NCBI GenBank assembly: GCA_019359745.1
Contig: JAHHGT010000004.1
Coordinates: 124,001 to 188,000 of the forward strand
DNA from: Aphanothece saxicola GSE-SYN-MK-01-06B
GTDB taxonomy: Bacteria; Cyanobacteriota; Cyanobacteriia; PCC-6307; Cyanobiaceae
Length of the DNA: 64,000 nucleotides
Direction of reading: 5' to 3'
The position numbers were made by a program, and so were the translations under genes. Shown piece by piece: positions 32,047 to 41,411 of this stretch (its first letter is position 1; every line of letters starts with the position of its first letter). The notes below the pieces were generated by a model, which saw only the letters and a program-made list of their open reading frames with translations, had not been told where the DNA came from and ran no database searches.

Positions 32047-32313
32047 TCAGGCCGCTGGCGCCGAGAACGCCTGATGGCCTGGAAACAGGTTGGCCAGGTA
32101 GCAGCGGGTCACCCCCCGGTTGCGGATGCCGTTCTGCACCAGAAAGCCCGCCAGGGCTGCCTGGAACAGCCGGTACTGGTCCCAGTTGGGGTGGCGCTCA
32201 ATGAACTGCCGCATGGCCTCCAGCAGCGGTTCGGGCACCTCGGCCCGCAGGCTCACCAGCGACTCGGCCCCATCCAACGGCAGGGATTTCAGGCGGGCCA
32301 TTGCGGACTCCAT
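32047..32313 (-). CDS. DUF2811-like small protein
   Basis: ESLVSLRAEVPEPLLEAMRQFIERHPNWDQYRLFQAALAGFLVQNG. Confidence 0.75.
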   Translation of the reverse strand: MESAMARLKSLPLDGAESLVSLRAEVPEPLLEAMRQFIERHPNWDQYRLFQAALAGFLVQNGIRNRGVTRCYLANLFPGHQAFSAPAA

Positions 32314-32595
32314 GCAGCGCGTCAGCTACTTCTCCACACCGAAGGGGGAACGTCAAACGGCCCCGGTTGAAGCGACAGCGGCCTGGTCCCAGACTGAGAC
32401 ACAAGCTCTTGCAGGGCCTTCAGGCCGTCGCAGGCCCCGTCAGCCCGCCGCCGCTGCGGCGGCCGTGAATTGTCAAGCCATGGCGGCGGCCCGTGCGGCT
32501 TCTCCCCAATCGCGACCAGTGACCAGCGTTTGAAGGGGGCCTCCTGGGGAGAAACGGTGCAAAACAGCGGTGGCGGCTGGGGAATCCAGCAACGA

Positions 32596-33021
32596 TCAAC
32601 AATCCTGATTCCCGCCACTCGGCTCAGCCGGTCTCAGGCGCTCGAGTGCCGCGGCGAAGGCGGCGCTGGCGGCGGCCGTCCAGCCCCCTTCCATCCCCCG
32701 CGATCCGGGCTCCGGGGTGAGCACCAGTTGCAGCGACCAGCTGCCGCGATCCCCCCGCAGGCCCAGCCACAGCGACCCGCCGGCGTCGGAGTGGGCATCG
32801 CCGATCGGCAACTCCAGCTCGATGTCGATGGCCTCTTCCGCCATCAGGGTGCCGGCGAGGGCGACGTGCTGCGCGGTGAGGCGTTCGCTGGCCCGTTGCA
32901 GGGCGAGCAGCTCGGCGCCGGTCAGTTCGCAGGCCCAGCCCTCTCCCCCGATCAGGGCGGTGTAGGGGCTGCGGGAGGGATCCACCACCAGCCGCCAGCC
33001 CTGGCCTTCGCCGATCTCCAC
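32596..33021 (-). CDS. DUF1818-like protein
   Basis: GEGQGWRLVVDPSRSPYTALIGGEGWACELTGAELLAL. Confidence 0.75.
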   Translation of the reverse strand: MEIGEGQGWRLVVDPSRSPYTALIGGEGWACELTGAELLALQRASERLTAQHVALAGTLMAEEAIDIELELPIGDAHSDAGGSLWLGLRGDRGSWSLQLVLTPEPGSRGMEGGWTAAASAAFAAALERLRPAEPSGGNQDC

Positions 33022-33043
33022 AGCAGGCTGGAGGGGCCCCGGG

Positions 33044-33271
33044 TCAGCCGGGAAGCAGGTCGGGCTGGTCCTGTTCGTCGCTGAGTTCGACGATCGCCCG
33101 TTGCACGGGTTTGATCATCGAATCATCGAGCAGGCCGTCAAAATCGTCGAAGCGGCGTTGCTTGGCCCGAAAAGCGATGCGAACGGTGGTCAGGTAGCGG
33201 TTGCTGGAGTGCCGAATCAGGCTCTCTCCTCTCTGGGCCAGCTCCTTGGCGTTGAGTTCGCTGCTTGGCAT
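33044..33271 (-). CDS. rpoZ: DNA-directed RNA polymerase subunit omega
   Basis: [35 protein letters not shown]. Confidence 0.88.
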   Translation of the reverse strand: MPSSELNAKELAQRGESLIRHSSNRYLTTVRIAFRAKQRRFDDFDGLLDDSMIKPVQRAIVELSDEQDQPDLLPG

Positions 33272-33390
33272 ACGGACCTGATCATCAATCGCAACAGCCT
33301 AGTTCAGCCCCCCGTACGCCGTTCTTCCCTGGCCACGGCCTAGAAGGGGGCCAACCGTGCCCCTGCGCCAACTCCACACCCTTCCGACCC

Positions 33391-34944
33391 ATGCCCGGCA
33401 CCCTCGCCATCGACCTGGGCAGCAGCACCACCGTCGTGGCCTGGCAGGACAGCCAGGGACCCCCCGGGCTGCTGCCCCTGCCCCCCTACAGCTGCGGGGA
33501 TCCCTGCGTGGTGCCCAGCCTGCTGTGGCTGGAGAGCCCTGGGGCCGAACGGCCCCTCATCGGTCGCCAGGTGCTGGAGGCGGCCCTGGCCGATGGCGAC
33601 CATCCCGGCCTCTGCCGTGATTTCAAGCGCCACATCGGGGCCCCGGCGACGGGCCCATCGCCGGGCTGGCTCACCGCCGAGCGGGCCGGTGCCTTGCTGC
33701 TGCAGGGGCTCTGGCGGGCTCTGCCGCCGGAGCTGGTGCCGGAGCGGCTGGTGCTCACCGCCCCGATCGAGACCTACCGGGGCTACCGGGCCTGGTTGCA
33801 GCGGGCCAGCGGCGATCTGGCGGTGCCGGAGCTGGCGCTGGTGGATGAACCCACCGCCGCCGCCATCGGTGCCGGCCTGCCCCCCGGCAGTCGGGTGCTG
33901 GTGGTGGACATGGGCGGTGGCACGATCGACCTCTCCCTGGTGGCCCTGGAGGGCGGTGAGGGGCGGGCCGCCCCGATCGCCCAGCTGCTGCGCTTCGCGG
34001 GCCGGGATCTGACCCGCAGCACCCAGACCCTGCGCTGTGCCCGGGTGATCGGCAAGGCGGGTGTAGCCCTCGGTGGTCGGGACATCGACCGCTGGATCGC
34101 GGCCCACCTCTGCCCGGACGCTTCCGTTGACGGCGCCCTGCTGCAGCTCGCCGAGCGCCTCAAGTGCCAGCTCAGCGTTGCCCCCGAGGCCCTGCAGATC
34201 CAGGCGACGGGGGGATCCTTGCGCGAACTGACCCTGAGCCGGCCGGCCTTCGAGCGGCTGCTGCAGGAGCGGGGGCTGCTGCAGCTGCTCGATGGCCTGC
34301 TGGAGACGGTGCTGGCGGCGGCCCGCCGCGAGGGGCTGGGCCTGGCCGCCATCGATGCGGTGCTGCCGGTGGGGGGCAGCAGCCGCATCCCCCTGATCCG
34401 CCAGTGGCTGGAGAGCCGCTGTCCAGGCGTGCCCCTGCGCGGCGAGCGGCCCGTGGAGGCCGTGGCCCTGGGGGCCCTCGCCCTGACGCCCGGCGTGCGG
34501 GTGCGGGACGTGCTGGCCCGCGGCGTGTCGCTGCGCTGCTGGGACCGGCGCAGTGCTTGCCACCGCTGGCATCCCCTGTTCATGGCGGGCCAGAGCTGGC
34601 CCACCGACCAGCCCCTGGAGCTGGTGCTGGCCTGCAGCCGTGATGGCCAGGAACAGCTGGAGCTGGTGCTGGGGGAGCCCCTGCCGGAGGAGCGGGCCGA
34701 AGTGGTGTTTGAAGGGGGGCTGCCGGTGCTGCGGGAGCGGCCGGCGGGGGCGGCCCCGGTGCGGCCCTGGTCCACGCCAGCGCTGGCCATCCCCCTGGCC
34801 TCCCCTGGTCGGCGGGGCGTCGACCGGCTGCGCCTGCGGTTCTCCATTGATGCCGAGGCCCAGCTCCTGGTGGACAGCGACGATCTGGAGGCCCCTGCAG
34901 GAGCCGACCGCCCGAGCCCCCAACGCCTCGGCCCGGTGCGCTGA
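33391..34944 (+). CDS. Hsp70 family protein
   Basis: LAIDLGSSTTVVAWQD, LVDEPTAAAIGAGL, LVVDMGGGTIDLSLV, VLPVGGSSRIPLIRQWLE. Confidence 0.92.
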   Translation: MPGTLAIDLGSSTTVVAWQDSQGPPGLLPLPPYSCGDPCVVPSLLWLESPGAERPLIGRQVLEAALADGDHPGLCRDFKRHIGAPATGPSPGWLTAERAGALLLQGLWRALPPELVPERLVLTAPIETYRGYRAWLQRASGDLAVPELALVDEPTAAAIGAGLPPGSRVLVVDMGGGTIDLSLVALEGGEGRAAPIAQLLRFAGRDLTRSTQTLRCARVIGKAGVALGGRDIDRWIAAHLCPDASVDGALLQLAERLKCQLSVAPEALQIQATGGSLRELTLSRPAFERLLQERGLLQLLDGLLETVLAAARREGLGLAAIDAVLPVGGSSRIPLIRQWLESRCPGVPLRGERPVEAVALGALALTPGVRVRDVLARGVSLRCWDRRSACHRWHPLFMAGQSWPTDQPLELVLACSRDGQEQLELVLGEPLPEERAEVVFEGGLPVLRERPAGAAPVRPWSTPALAIPLASPGRRGVDRLRLRFSIDAEAQLLVDSDDLEAPAGADRPSPQRLGPVR

Positions 34945-35044
34945 CGGTCAGGGACGGTGGACGCCGACCAGGCTGCCCCTGGGACCGGGCGCCGGTGGCC
35001 GCCGTTGCATACAAAGGAGAGAGATCCGCCCCGCTGTCCCCCCC

Positions 35045-35872
35045 TTGGCCCTCCGCCGGCACAGACTGCCCCGTTTCTGGCTGGCCATCACCCTGGGTTC
35101 GGTCGCTGCGGCCATCGGTCTGGGCTACTGGTGGGAGCGTCAGCTGCCCGTGCGCCTGGAGCAGGCCTCCAGCAGCGGCCGCCTCGACGATTGCCTGCGC
35201 TACAGCGAGCAGCTGGCCGCCCTCAGCTGGCTGCCCGGCCGCTCCCCCTTCGATCGGGGCCGCTGCCTGCGGGCCAAGGCCGACCAACTCTGGGGCGAGG
35301 ACAACTGGAGCGAGGCCCTGCGCCTGCAGCGCCAGGTGATCAATTCCAGGGCCGGCACCCCGGCCGACCGGGAACGGCTCGCCCGTTGGCAGCGCCAGCT
35401 GCGGGCCACGGCGATGAACCGCTTCCAGGCCGGTGATCTGCCGGGGGCCCTGGCGGCGCTCACACCCCTTGGGGAGGAGCGCAAGGACGATGGCAGTGCC
35501 ATGGGCGACGACCTCCAGGAGATCTGGAACCGCAACCGCTCCCAGCTGGAGCGGGCGACGCTTCTGGTCAAGCAGAAGCGCTGGTGGGAGGCGCTCGACA
35601 GCCTCAACCGCATCGATCACCCCTGGTGGCGCCAGCAGAGCGATCCGCTGCGGCTGGAGGTGAAGAAGGGCCTCGACCAGCTCAAGGGCAAGGACCGGGA
35701 GCACGACAGCCATGGTTCCCTGCCCCACACGGTCTCCGGCGAGAAGCTGGATGGCCTGGTGCAACGCCGCATCGCCGCCGGCATGGACGAATGGCAGGCG
35801 TTCCAGGCGGCCTGCAAGGAGCTGGGCGGCAGGGTGGTTGAGGCCGGTCCCGAGAGCGCCTGCCAGCGCTGA
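35045..35872 (+). CDS. hypothetical single-pass membrane protein
   Basis: TM segment FWLAITLGSVAAAIGLGYWW then a long helical charged region; TTG start inferred. Confidence 0.7.
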   Translation: MALRRHRLPRFWLAITLGSVAAAIGLGYWWERQLPVRLEQASSSGRLDDCLRYSEQLAALSWLPGRSPFDRGRCLRAKADQLWGEDNWSEALRLQRQVINSRAGTPADRERLARWQRQLRATAMNRFQAGDLPGALAALTPLGEERKDDGSAMGDDLQEIWNRNRSQLERATLLVKQKRWWEALDSLNRIDHPWWRQQSDPLRLEVKKGLDQLKGKDREHDSHGSLPHTVSGEKLDGLVQRRIAAGMDEWQAFQAACKELGGRVVEAGPESACQR

Positions 35873-35884
35873 GCCCATGACAGG

Positions 35885-36130
35885 ATGGCCGCGCAGAGCG
35901 TCCCGGTGGACATGCAGCCAGGTGATCAGGTCAAGGTGAGCAGCAGCGTGGTCATCTACAACCACCCCCAGCACCGGGGAGAGGCCTTCGACATGGAAGG
36001 GCAGCAGGGAGAGGTGTTCAACGTCCTCAACGACTGGAAGGGACGTCCGATCAGTCCGAACCTGCCGGTGGTGGTGGCCTTCGGCAAGTTCCGCGCCCAC
36101 TTCCGCGAGGACGAACTGGCTGCCGTCTGA
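35885..36130 (+). CDS. ftrV: ferredoxin-thioredoxin reductase variable subunit
   Basis: MQPGDQVKVSSSVVIYNHPQHRGEAFDMEGQQGEVFNVLNDWKGRPISPNLPVVVAF. Confidence 0.92.
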   Translation: MAAQSVPVDMQPGDQVKVSSSVVIYNHPQHRGEAFDMEGQQGEVFNVLNDWKGRPISPNLPVVVAFGKFRAHFREDELAAV

Positions 36131-36165
36131 GGCCGCTGGGTGGTCTCGCCGCGTCTGAGGCCGCT

Positions 36166-36726
36166 TCAGTCGCGCAGCAGGTAGACCCCCTCCTCGCCAT
36201 CGATGGCCTGGAGGCAGAGCTGGATCGTCTCGTGCCGGGCGGTGGGCACCACCCGACCGCAGTAATCCGGCTGGATCGGCACCTCTCGGTGGCCCCGGTC
36301 CACCATCACCAGCAGGCCCACGCGGCGGGGTCGTCCCCAGGCCTGCAGGGCCTCCAGGGCGGCCCGCACCGTACGGCCGGTGAAGATCACGTCGTCCACG
36401 AGCACCACCTGACGGCCGTCCACGGGCACCGGCAGCTGGGTGGCCTCCACCAGCCGGGTGCCCACCCGCTCCAGGTCATCGCGGTGGAAGGTGGGATCCA
36501 GGCTGCCGTGGGCGATCGGATGGCCGCAGATCGCCTCCAGGCGTCCGGCCAGCACCCGTGCCAGGGCCACACCACGGGTGGGGATGCCGAGCAGCACCAG
36601 GTCCTGGCTGTCGGCCACGGCCTCCAGCACCTGGGAGGCGAGCCTGTCGAGGGTGCGTCCCAGGTCCTGGGCGGAGAGCAGTTCCAGCCGATCGGCGGGG
36701 GCCGTACCGGCCTGAGGTCGGGCCAT
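36166..36726 (-). CDS. pyrR: bifunctional pyr operon regulator/uracil phosphoribosyltransferase
   Basis: [36 protein letters not shown]. Confidence 0.94.
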   Translation of the reverse strand: MARPQAGTAPADRLELLSAQDLGRTLDRLASQVLEAVADSQDLVLLGIPTRGVALARVLAGRLEAICGHPIAHGSLDPTFHRDDLERVGTRLVEATQLPVPVDGRQVVLVDDVIFTGRTVRAALEALQAWGRPRRVGLLVMVDRGHREVPIQPDYCGRVVPTARHETIQLCLQAIDGEEGVYLLRD

Positions 36727-36856
36727 CGAACGTATGGCGTGTAACCAAAGCCTGACGCATCTCCGTCGCAGGAAGGTGTTTGGGGAGGGGGGCTGTAGGT
36801 TGGCTCTGCGTAGAAACGTGCAGATTTTCTCGCTGGTGAAAGCAGCTCCCTCCCAG

Positions 36857-38488
36857 ATGCATTCCGCCAGCGGCAGAGCTGATCGTGTCTCCAGCGAGAC
36901 GTCAGCTCCCGTGGCGCCCATGGTTTTGGCCATCCTGGATGGCTGGGGCTATCGGCCCGAGAGCGATCACAACGCGGTCAGGGAGGCGGACACGCCGGTC
37001 ATGGATGCCCTCTGGGCGGCCTACCCCCACACCCTGATCGAGGCCAGCGGAGCCGCTGTGGGCCTGCCGGATCACCAGATGGGGAACTCCGAGGTGGGTC
37101 ACCTCACCATCGGCTCCGGCCGGATCATCCGCCAGGAGCTGGTGCGGATCGGTCAGGCGGTGCGCAGCGGCACCATCGCCAGCAATCAGGCCCTCAACAA
37201 TCTGGGCGACACGCTGGTGGCCAGCGGTCGCCCCCTGCATCTGATCGGCCTCTGCTCCGATGGTGGCGTCCACAGCCACGTGGACCATCTCGGCGGCCTG
37301 CTGCGCTGGGCGGCCGGCCGCGGCCTCAGCGATGTGCTGGTGCACGTGGTCACCGACGGCCGTGACTCGGCCCCCCATGGCGGCCCCGGCTATCTGGCCC
37401 GCATTCAGGCCATGATCGAGGAAGCGGGCGTGGGGCGCATCGCCACCCTCTGCGGCCGCTACTGGGCCATGGACCGCGACCAGCGCTGGGAGCGCACCGA
37501 GAAGGCCTTCCGGCTGCTCACCGAGCCGTCCGAGATCTGCCCCCTCACCCCAGCGGAGGTGCTGCAGGACTCCTATGCGGAGGGCATCACCGACGAGTTC
37601 CTTGAGCCGGTGCGCCTCGCCGAGGGACTGCTGGAGAGCGGCGACGGCCTGGTCTGCTTCAACTTCCGCCCCGACCGGGTGCGCCAGCTGATGCGCGCCC
37701 TGGTGCTGCCGGACTTCGACGGCTTCCCACGCCAGTGGATCGGCCCGCTGGATGTCGTCACCTTCACCCAGTACGAGCAGGGGCTGCCGGTGCAGGTGGC
37801 CTTCCCCCCCGAGTCCCTCGACGGCCTGCTGGGCCAGGTGGTCTCCGAGCACGGCCTGCGGCAGTTCCGCACTGCTGAAACAGAGAAGTACCCCCACGTC
37901 ACCTACTTCATGAACGGTGGCATCGAGCAGGCCTTCCCCGGCGAAGACCGCCACCTGGTGCCCTCGCCCCGCGTCGCCACCTACGACCAGGCGCCGGCGA
38001 TGTCGGCGGAGAAGCTCACCGACAGCTGCATCGCCGCCATCGGCCGGGGGATCTACTCCCTGGTGGTGATCAACTACGCCAACCCCGACATGGTGGGTCA
38101 CACCGGCCAGATGGAGGCCGCCACCGAAGCCATCGCCATGGTCGATCGCTGCGTGGGCCGGCTGGTGGAGGCCACCACCCGCATGGGCGGCACCCTGCTG
38201 ATCACGGCCGACCACGGCAATGCCGAAGTGATGCAGGGCCCCGATGGGCTCCCCTGGACCGCCCACACCACCAACCCCGTGCCGGTGATCCTGGTGGAGG
38301 GTGAAAAGCGCAAGCTGGCCGGCCACGGCAACGACGTCACCTTGCGGGAGCACGGCGGCCTGGCCGACATCGCCCCCACCCTGCTGGAGATCCTCGGTCT
38401 ACCCAAGCCCGCCCGGATGACGGGCACCTCCCTGGTGGTGCCGGCCACCGCCCCCACCGCCCGGATTCCCCAGACCCTCAGCGCCTGA
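36857..38488 (+). CDS. gpmI: 2,3-bisphosphoglycerate-independent phosphoglycerate mutase
   Basis: [43 protein letters not shown]; start uncertain (36857 or 36920). Confidence 0.95.
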   Translation: MHSASGRADRVSSETSAPVAPMVLAILDGWGYRPESDHNAVREADTPVMDALWAAYPHTLIEASGAAVGLPDHQMGNSEVGHLTIGSGRIIRQELVRIGQAVRSGTIASNQALNNLGDTLVASGRPLHLIGLCSDGGVHSHVDHLGGLLRWAAGRGLSDVLVHVVTDGRDSAPHGGPGYLARIQAMIEEAGVGRIATLCGRYWAMDRDQRWERTEKAFRLLTEPSEICPLTPAEVLQDSYAEGITDEFLEPVRLAEGLLESGDGLVCFNFRPDRVRQLMRALVLPDFDGFPRQWIGPLDVVTFTQYEQGLPVQVAFPPESLDGLLGQVVSEHGLRQFRTAETEKYPHVTYFMNGGIEQAFPGEDRHLVPSPRVATYDQAPAMSAEKLTDSCIAAIGRGIYSLVVINYANPDMVGHTGQMEAATEAIAMVDRCVGRLVEATTRMGGTLLITADHGNAEVMQGPDGLPWTAHTTNPVPVILVEGEKRKLAGHGNDVTLREHGGLADIAPTLLEILGLPKPARMTGTSLVVPATAPTARIPQTLSA

Positions 38489-38520
38489 AGGTCTGCATCG
38501 GAGACGGCTAGTCTGGGTCG

Positions 38521-38751
38521 ATGGTCAAGAACATCGTCTCGTCCCTCTGGATGCTCAGCGGCGCCCTGCTGATCATCTCCGTTCTGCTGCACAGCCCCAA
38601 GGGTGATGGCATGGGGGGCCTGGCCTCCAGCGGCGGCTCGATGTTCAGCAGCGCCCGCAGCGCCGAGAACACCCTCAACCGCATCACCTGGACCCTGCTG
38701 TCCCTGTTCCTGGGGCTGGCCGTGGTGTTGAGCGCCGGCTGGCTGGGCTGA
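38521..38751 (+). CDS. secG: preprotein translocase subunit SecG
   Basis: LLHSPKGDGMGGLASSGGSMFSSARSAENTLNRITW. Confidence 0.93.
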   Translation: MVKNIVSSLWMLSGALLIISVLLHSPKGDGMGGLASSGGSMFSSARSAENTLNRITWTLLSLFLGLAVVLSAGWLG

Positions 38752-38756
38752 GCCGG

Positions 38757-39260
38757 ATGGAACGCCGCAGTTTCCTGTCCACATTGCTGGCCCGGGTGGG
38801 CACACCCCTGGCGGGGTTGTTGCCCTTCCTGCCGGCCTCCAAAGCCCTGGCGGCGGCGAAGGCCACGGATCCCGCCTGGCAGCTGAGCCCGGCGGAATGG
38901 AAGAAGCGCCTCAGCCCGGCGGCCTATGTGGTGCTGCGCCAAGAGGGCACAGAGCGCCCCTTCAGCAGCCCGCTCAACAAGGAGAAGCGCAGCGGCACCT
39001 ACGTCTGCGCCGGCTGCCGTCTGCCCCTGTTCGCCTCAACCGCCAAGTTCGACTCCGGCACCGGCTGGCCCAGCTTCTGGCAACCCCTGCCCAAGGCGGT
39101 GGTCACCAAGACCGACTTCAAGCTGATCCTGCCGCGCACCGAATACCACTGCCGCCGCTGCGGCGGCCACCAGGGCCACGTCTTCGATGACGGACCCAAG
39201 CCCACCGGCAAGCGTTACTGCAACAACGGCGTGGCCCTGGCCTTCGTGGCTGGGGGCTGA
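38757..39260 (+). CDS. msrB: peptide-methionine (R)-S-oxide reductase with twin-arginine-like leader
   Basis: CAGCRLPLFASTAKFDSGTGWPSF...CRRCGGHQGHVFDDGPKPTGKRYCNNGVALAF; leader MERRSFLSTLLARV. Confidence 0.95.
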   Translation: MERRSFLSTLLARVGTPLAGLLPFLPASKALAAAKATDPAWQLSPAEWKKRLSPAAYVVLRQEGTERPFSSPLNKEKRSGTYVCAGCRLPLFASTAKFDSGTGWPSFWQPLPKAVVTKTDFKLILPRTEYHCRRCGGHQGHVFDDGPKPTGKRYCNNGVALAFVAGG

Positions 39261-40825
39261 GCGGCCTGCGGCGTCGGCGTCGGCGCTGTGAGCGGATCGT
39301 GCCCCAGCTGGTCGCCGATGCGCTCCCGGGCCAGCTGGCGGTACTCGAAGAAGTGTTCGCCGGCGGCGCAGAGGCCCAGATAGAGGGCCAGCAGGCGGGG
39401 CTGTTGCCGTGCCATCTGCCCCAGCTGCCGCCAGAACTGCCCGCGCAATCCAGGGCGGCGCAGGCCCTGGTGCCAGATCAGCAGGGCCAGCAGCCGCACC
39501 GCCCGGACCGGTGGCACGTGCATCTGCTGCGAGCAGTGGGGATTGGGGGTGATGGCGAGGCAGTGGCGCAGGCAGCGCTCCAGATAGGTGGCGGGTTCGT
39601 ACATCCGCCAGAGGGCCCCCACGTACTCCCGGCCGATGTCCTGGGGCGGACGGGAGGGCACGAAGTTCATCAGGGTGTTCTGGTCGCCGCAGCAGCCATC
39701 GGCATCCGGTAGGAGCCGTCCCTCCCGCTCCAGTCGGGTCCAGAGCGCCGTGTTGGGCGGCGCCTGGAGGATGCCCAGCATCGGCTGGGGAATGGCCGTC
39801 TCAGCGACGAACGCCTCGATGCGCTGCCCTGCGCCGGAGCGTTCCCCGTCAAAGCCGAGGATGAAACCGGCGTAGATGACCAGCCCCGCCGCATTGATCT
39901 TGCGGCAGGCTTCCGTGAGCGGATGGCGGGTGTTCTGCTGCTTGCGGGTGATTTCGAGACTGTCCTGGTCGGGGGTCTCGATGCCCAGGAAGACGCCGAA
40001 GAAGCCGGCCTGGGCCATCCGATCAAGGAGCTCGGGCTGTTCGGCCAGGTTCACCGAGGCTTCGGTCAGGAAGTTGAAGGGATAGCGATGCTCCTGCATC
40101 CAGGGAATCAGGTCGTTCAGCAGACGCTTGACGTTGTGCTGATTGCCGATGAAGTTGTCATCCACCATGAAGATGGATCCCCGCCAGCCCAGGTCGTAGA
40201 GGGTCTGAAGTTCCGCCAGGATCTGGTGGTTCTCCTTGGTGCGCGGCTTGCGGCCGTACAGGCTGATGATGTCGCAGAACTCGCAGTTGAAGGGACAGCC
40301 GCGGGAGAACTGCACCGCCATCATCAGGTAGGCATCCCGCTGCAGCAGATCGAAGCGGGGCCTGGGACTGAGGCTGACATCCGGCTTCTCGCTGGCCCGG
40401 AACATCCCGTTGTTCGCTCCACTCTCGAGGGCCGCCAGGAAGGCGGGCACGGTGAGTTCCCCCTCATCCAGGATCAGGTAGTTGGCGCCGGATTCCAGCG
40501 CATGCCCCGGCAGGGAGGTGGGATAGGGGCCACCGACCGCCACCTTCTTTCCCAGCCTTACCGCCTTGCGGATCAGATGGTGAAAGTCTTCGCGCTGCAC
40601 CATCATCGCCGAGACGATCACGAGGTCGCACCACTGCCAGTCGTCCTGGGGCTCCTCGGCCACGTTCCTGTCGTGGAAGCGCAGGTTCCATTGCGGCGGC
40701 AGCAGGGACGCCACCGTGAGGATGCCCAGCGGCGGGATGAAAGCTTTGACGCCGGCCATCTCCAGGAGCCGGTCGAACGACCAGAACGTTTTCGGGAAGT
40801 GGGGATAGAGGAGAAGGGCGTTCAT
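39215..40825 (-). CDS. B12-binding domain radical SAM protein
   Basis: CxxxCxxC in RGCPFNCEFCDIISLYGRKPRTK; N-terminal B12-binding-like domain; start at MNALLLYPHFPKTFWS. Confidence 0.9.
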   Translation of the reverse strand: MNALLLYPHFPKTFWSFDRLLEMAGVKAFIPPLGILTVASLLPPQWNLRFHDRNVAEEPQDDWQWCDLVIVSAMMVQREDFHHLIRKAVRLGKKVAVGGPYPTSLPGHALESGANYLILDEGELTVPAFLAALESGANNGMFRASEKPDVSLSPRPRFDLLQRDAYLMMAVQFSRGCPFNCEFCDIISLYGRKPRTKENHQILAELQTLYDLGWRGSIFMVDDNFIGNQHNVKRLLNDLIPWMQEHRYPFNFLTEASVNLAEQPELLDRMAQAGFFGVFLGIETPDQDSLEITRKQQNTRHPLTEACRKINAAGLVIYAGFILGFDGERSGAGQRIEAFVAETAIPQPMLGILQAPPNTALWTRLEREGRLLPDADGCCGDQNTLMNFVPSRPPQDIGREYVGALWRMYEPATYLERCLRHCLAITPNPHCSQQMHVPPVRAVRLLALLIWHQGLRRPGLRGQFWRQLGQMARQQPRLLALYLGLCAAGEHFFEYRQLARERIGDQLGHDPLTAPTPTPQAAQPPATKARATPLLQ

Positions 40826-40938
40826 CGTTCGGTGGCAACGCTGCAAAGGCATCCGGACAAGGCAGCCGGACCTTGCTTTTCAACGTAGGCCGCGAATGAA
40901 TGTGCAAGCAGCAGCTGTGATTGGCAGCGGTGGCTTTT

Positions 40939-40957
40939 GATGCAGTTCAACTGCATC
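40939..40957. repeat. Near-perfect palindrome with 9-bp arms and 1-nt centre
   Basis: gatgcagtt-c-aactgcatc read directly. Confidence 0.85.
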
Positions 40958-41141
40958 TCACTGCGGATTTGCTGATTACTTTTGTTGCATCTTTGACTTC
41001 AAAGTGCGGACTTCCCCGGCCTACAGCAGCAATGGCCTTGGGAGACACTCCCGTTGCCGGGGGGCTGAATCGCTCCACCCGCACGGCCACTTCCAGGAGC
41101 TCTTGCCACGGCTCGGCGATCAGGGCGTACTGGGAATTCAT
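40947..41141 (-). CDS. small hypothetical ORF 3 bp downstream of yoeB
   Basis: Open frame MNSQYALIAEPWQELLEVAVRVERFSPP...; no recognised family. Confidence 0.3.
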   Translation of the reverse strand: MNSQYALIAEPWQELLEVAVRVERFSPPATGVSPKAIAAVGRGSPHFEVKDATKVISKSAVRCS

Positions 41142-41144
41142 GGG

Positions 41145-41411
41145 TTAGTAGTGGTAGCGACCTTGGAGGAACTCCACACGGTCAGCCTTGACGAGATGGA
41201 CACAGCGGTGCTGCTGGGTGATCCGGCGCGACCGGATGCCTGCGCCCAGGTAGTGGAGAGGCTCCGGTTTGCCGATGCCGCTGAAGGGATCGCGCAGCAC
41301 AGCGTTCATGAACTCCAGCAGGCGGCGGGCCGTGCGACGGTCGGTTTCAATCCAATGCTGCAGGTCCTCCAGAAACTCCGGATCGCACAGCGCCTCCCGC
41401 TGGGGGCTCAT
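41145..41411 (-). CDS. yoeB: Txe/YoeB family addiction module toxin
   Basis: DPFSGIGKPEPLHYLGAGIRSRRITQQHRCVHLVKADRVEFLQGRYHY; equivalents of E. coli YoeB E46, R65, H83, Y84 present. Confidence 0.9.
   Translation of the reverse strand: MSPQREALCDPEFLEDLQHWIETDRRTARRLLEFMNAVLRDPFSGIGKPEPLHYLGAGIRSRRITQQHRCVHLVKADRVEFLQGRYHY

Noticed and set aside
32322-32618. 98-aa minus-strand ORF in the long intergenic region
   Set aside because: Pro/Arg-rich, overlaps DUF1818 end and has no recognisable features; an RNA or non-coding region is equally likely.
33340-34923. 527-aa minus-strand ORF opposite the Hsp70 gene
   Set aside because: Antisense shadow with Gln/Gly/Ala-rich translation; the Hsp70 signatures on the plus strand are decisive.
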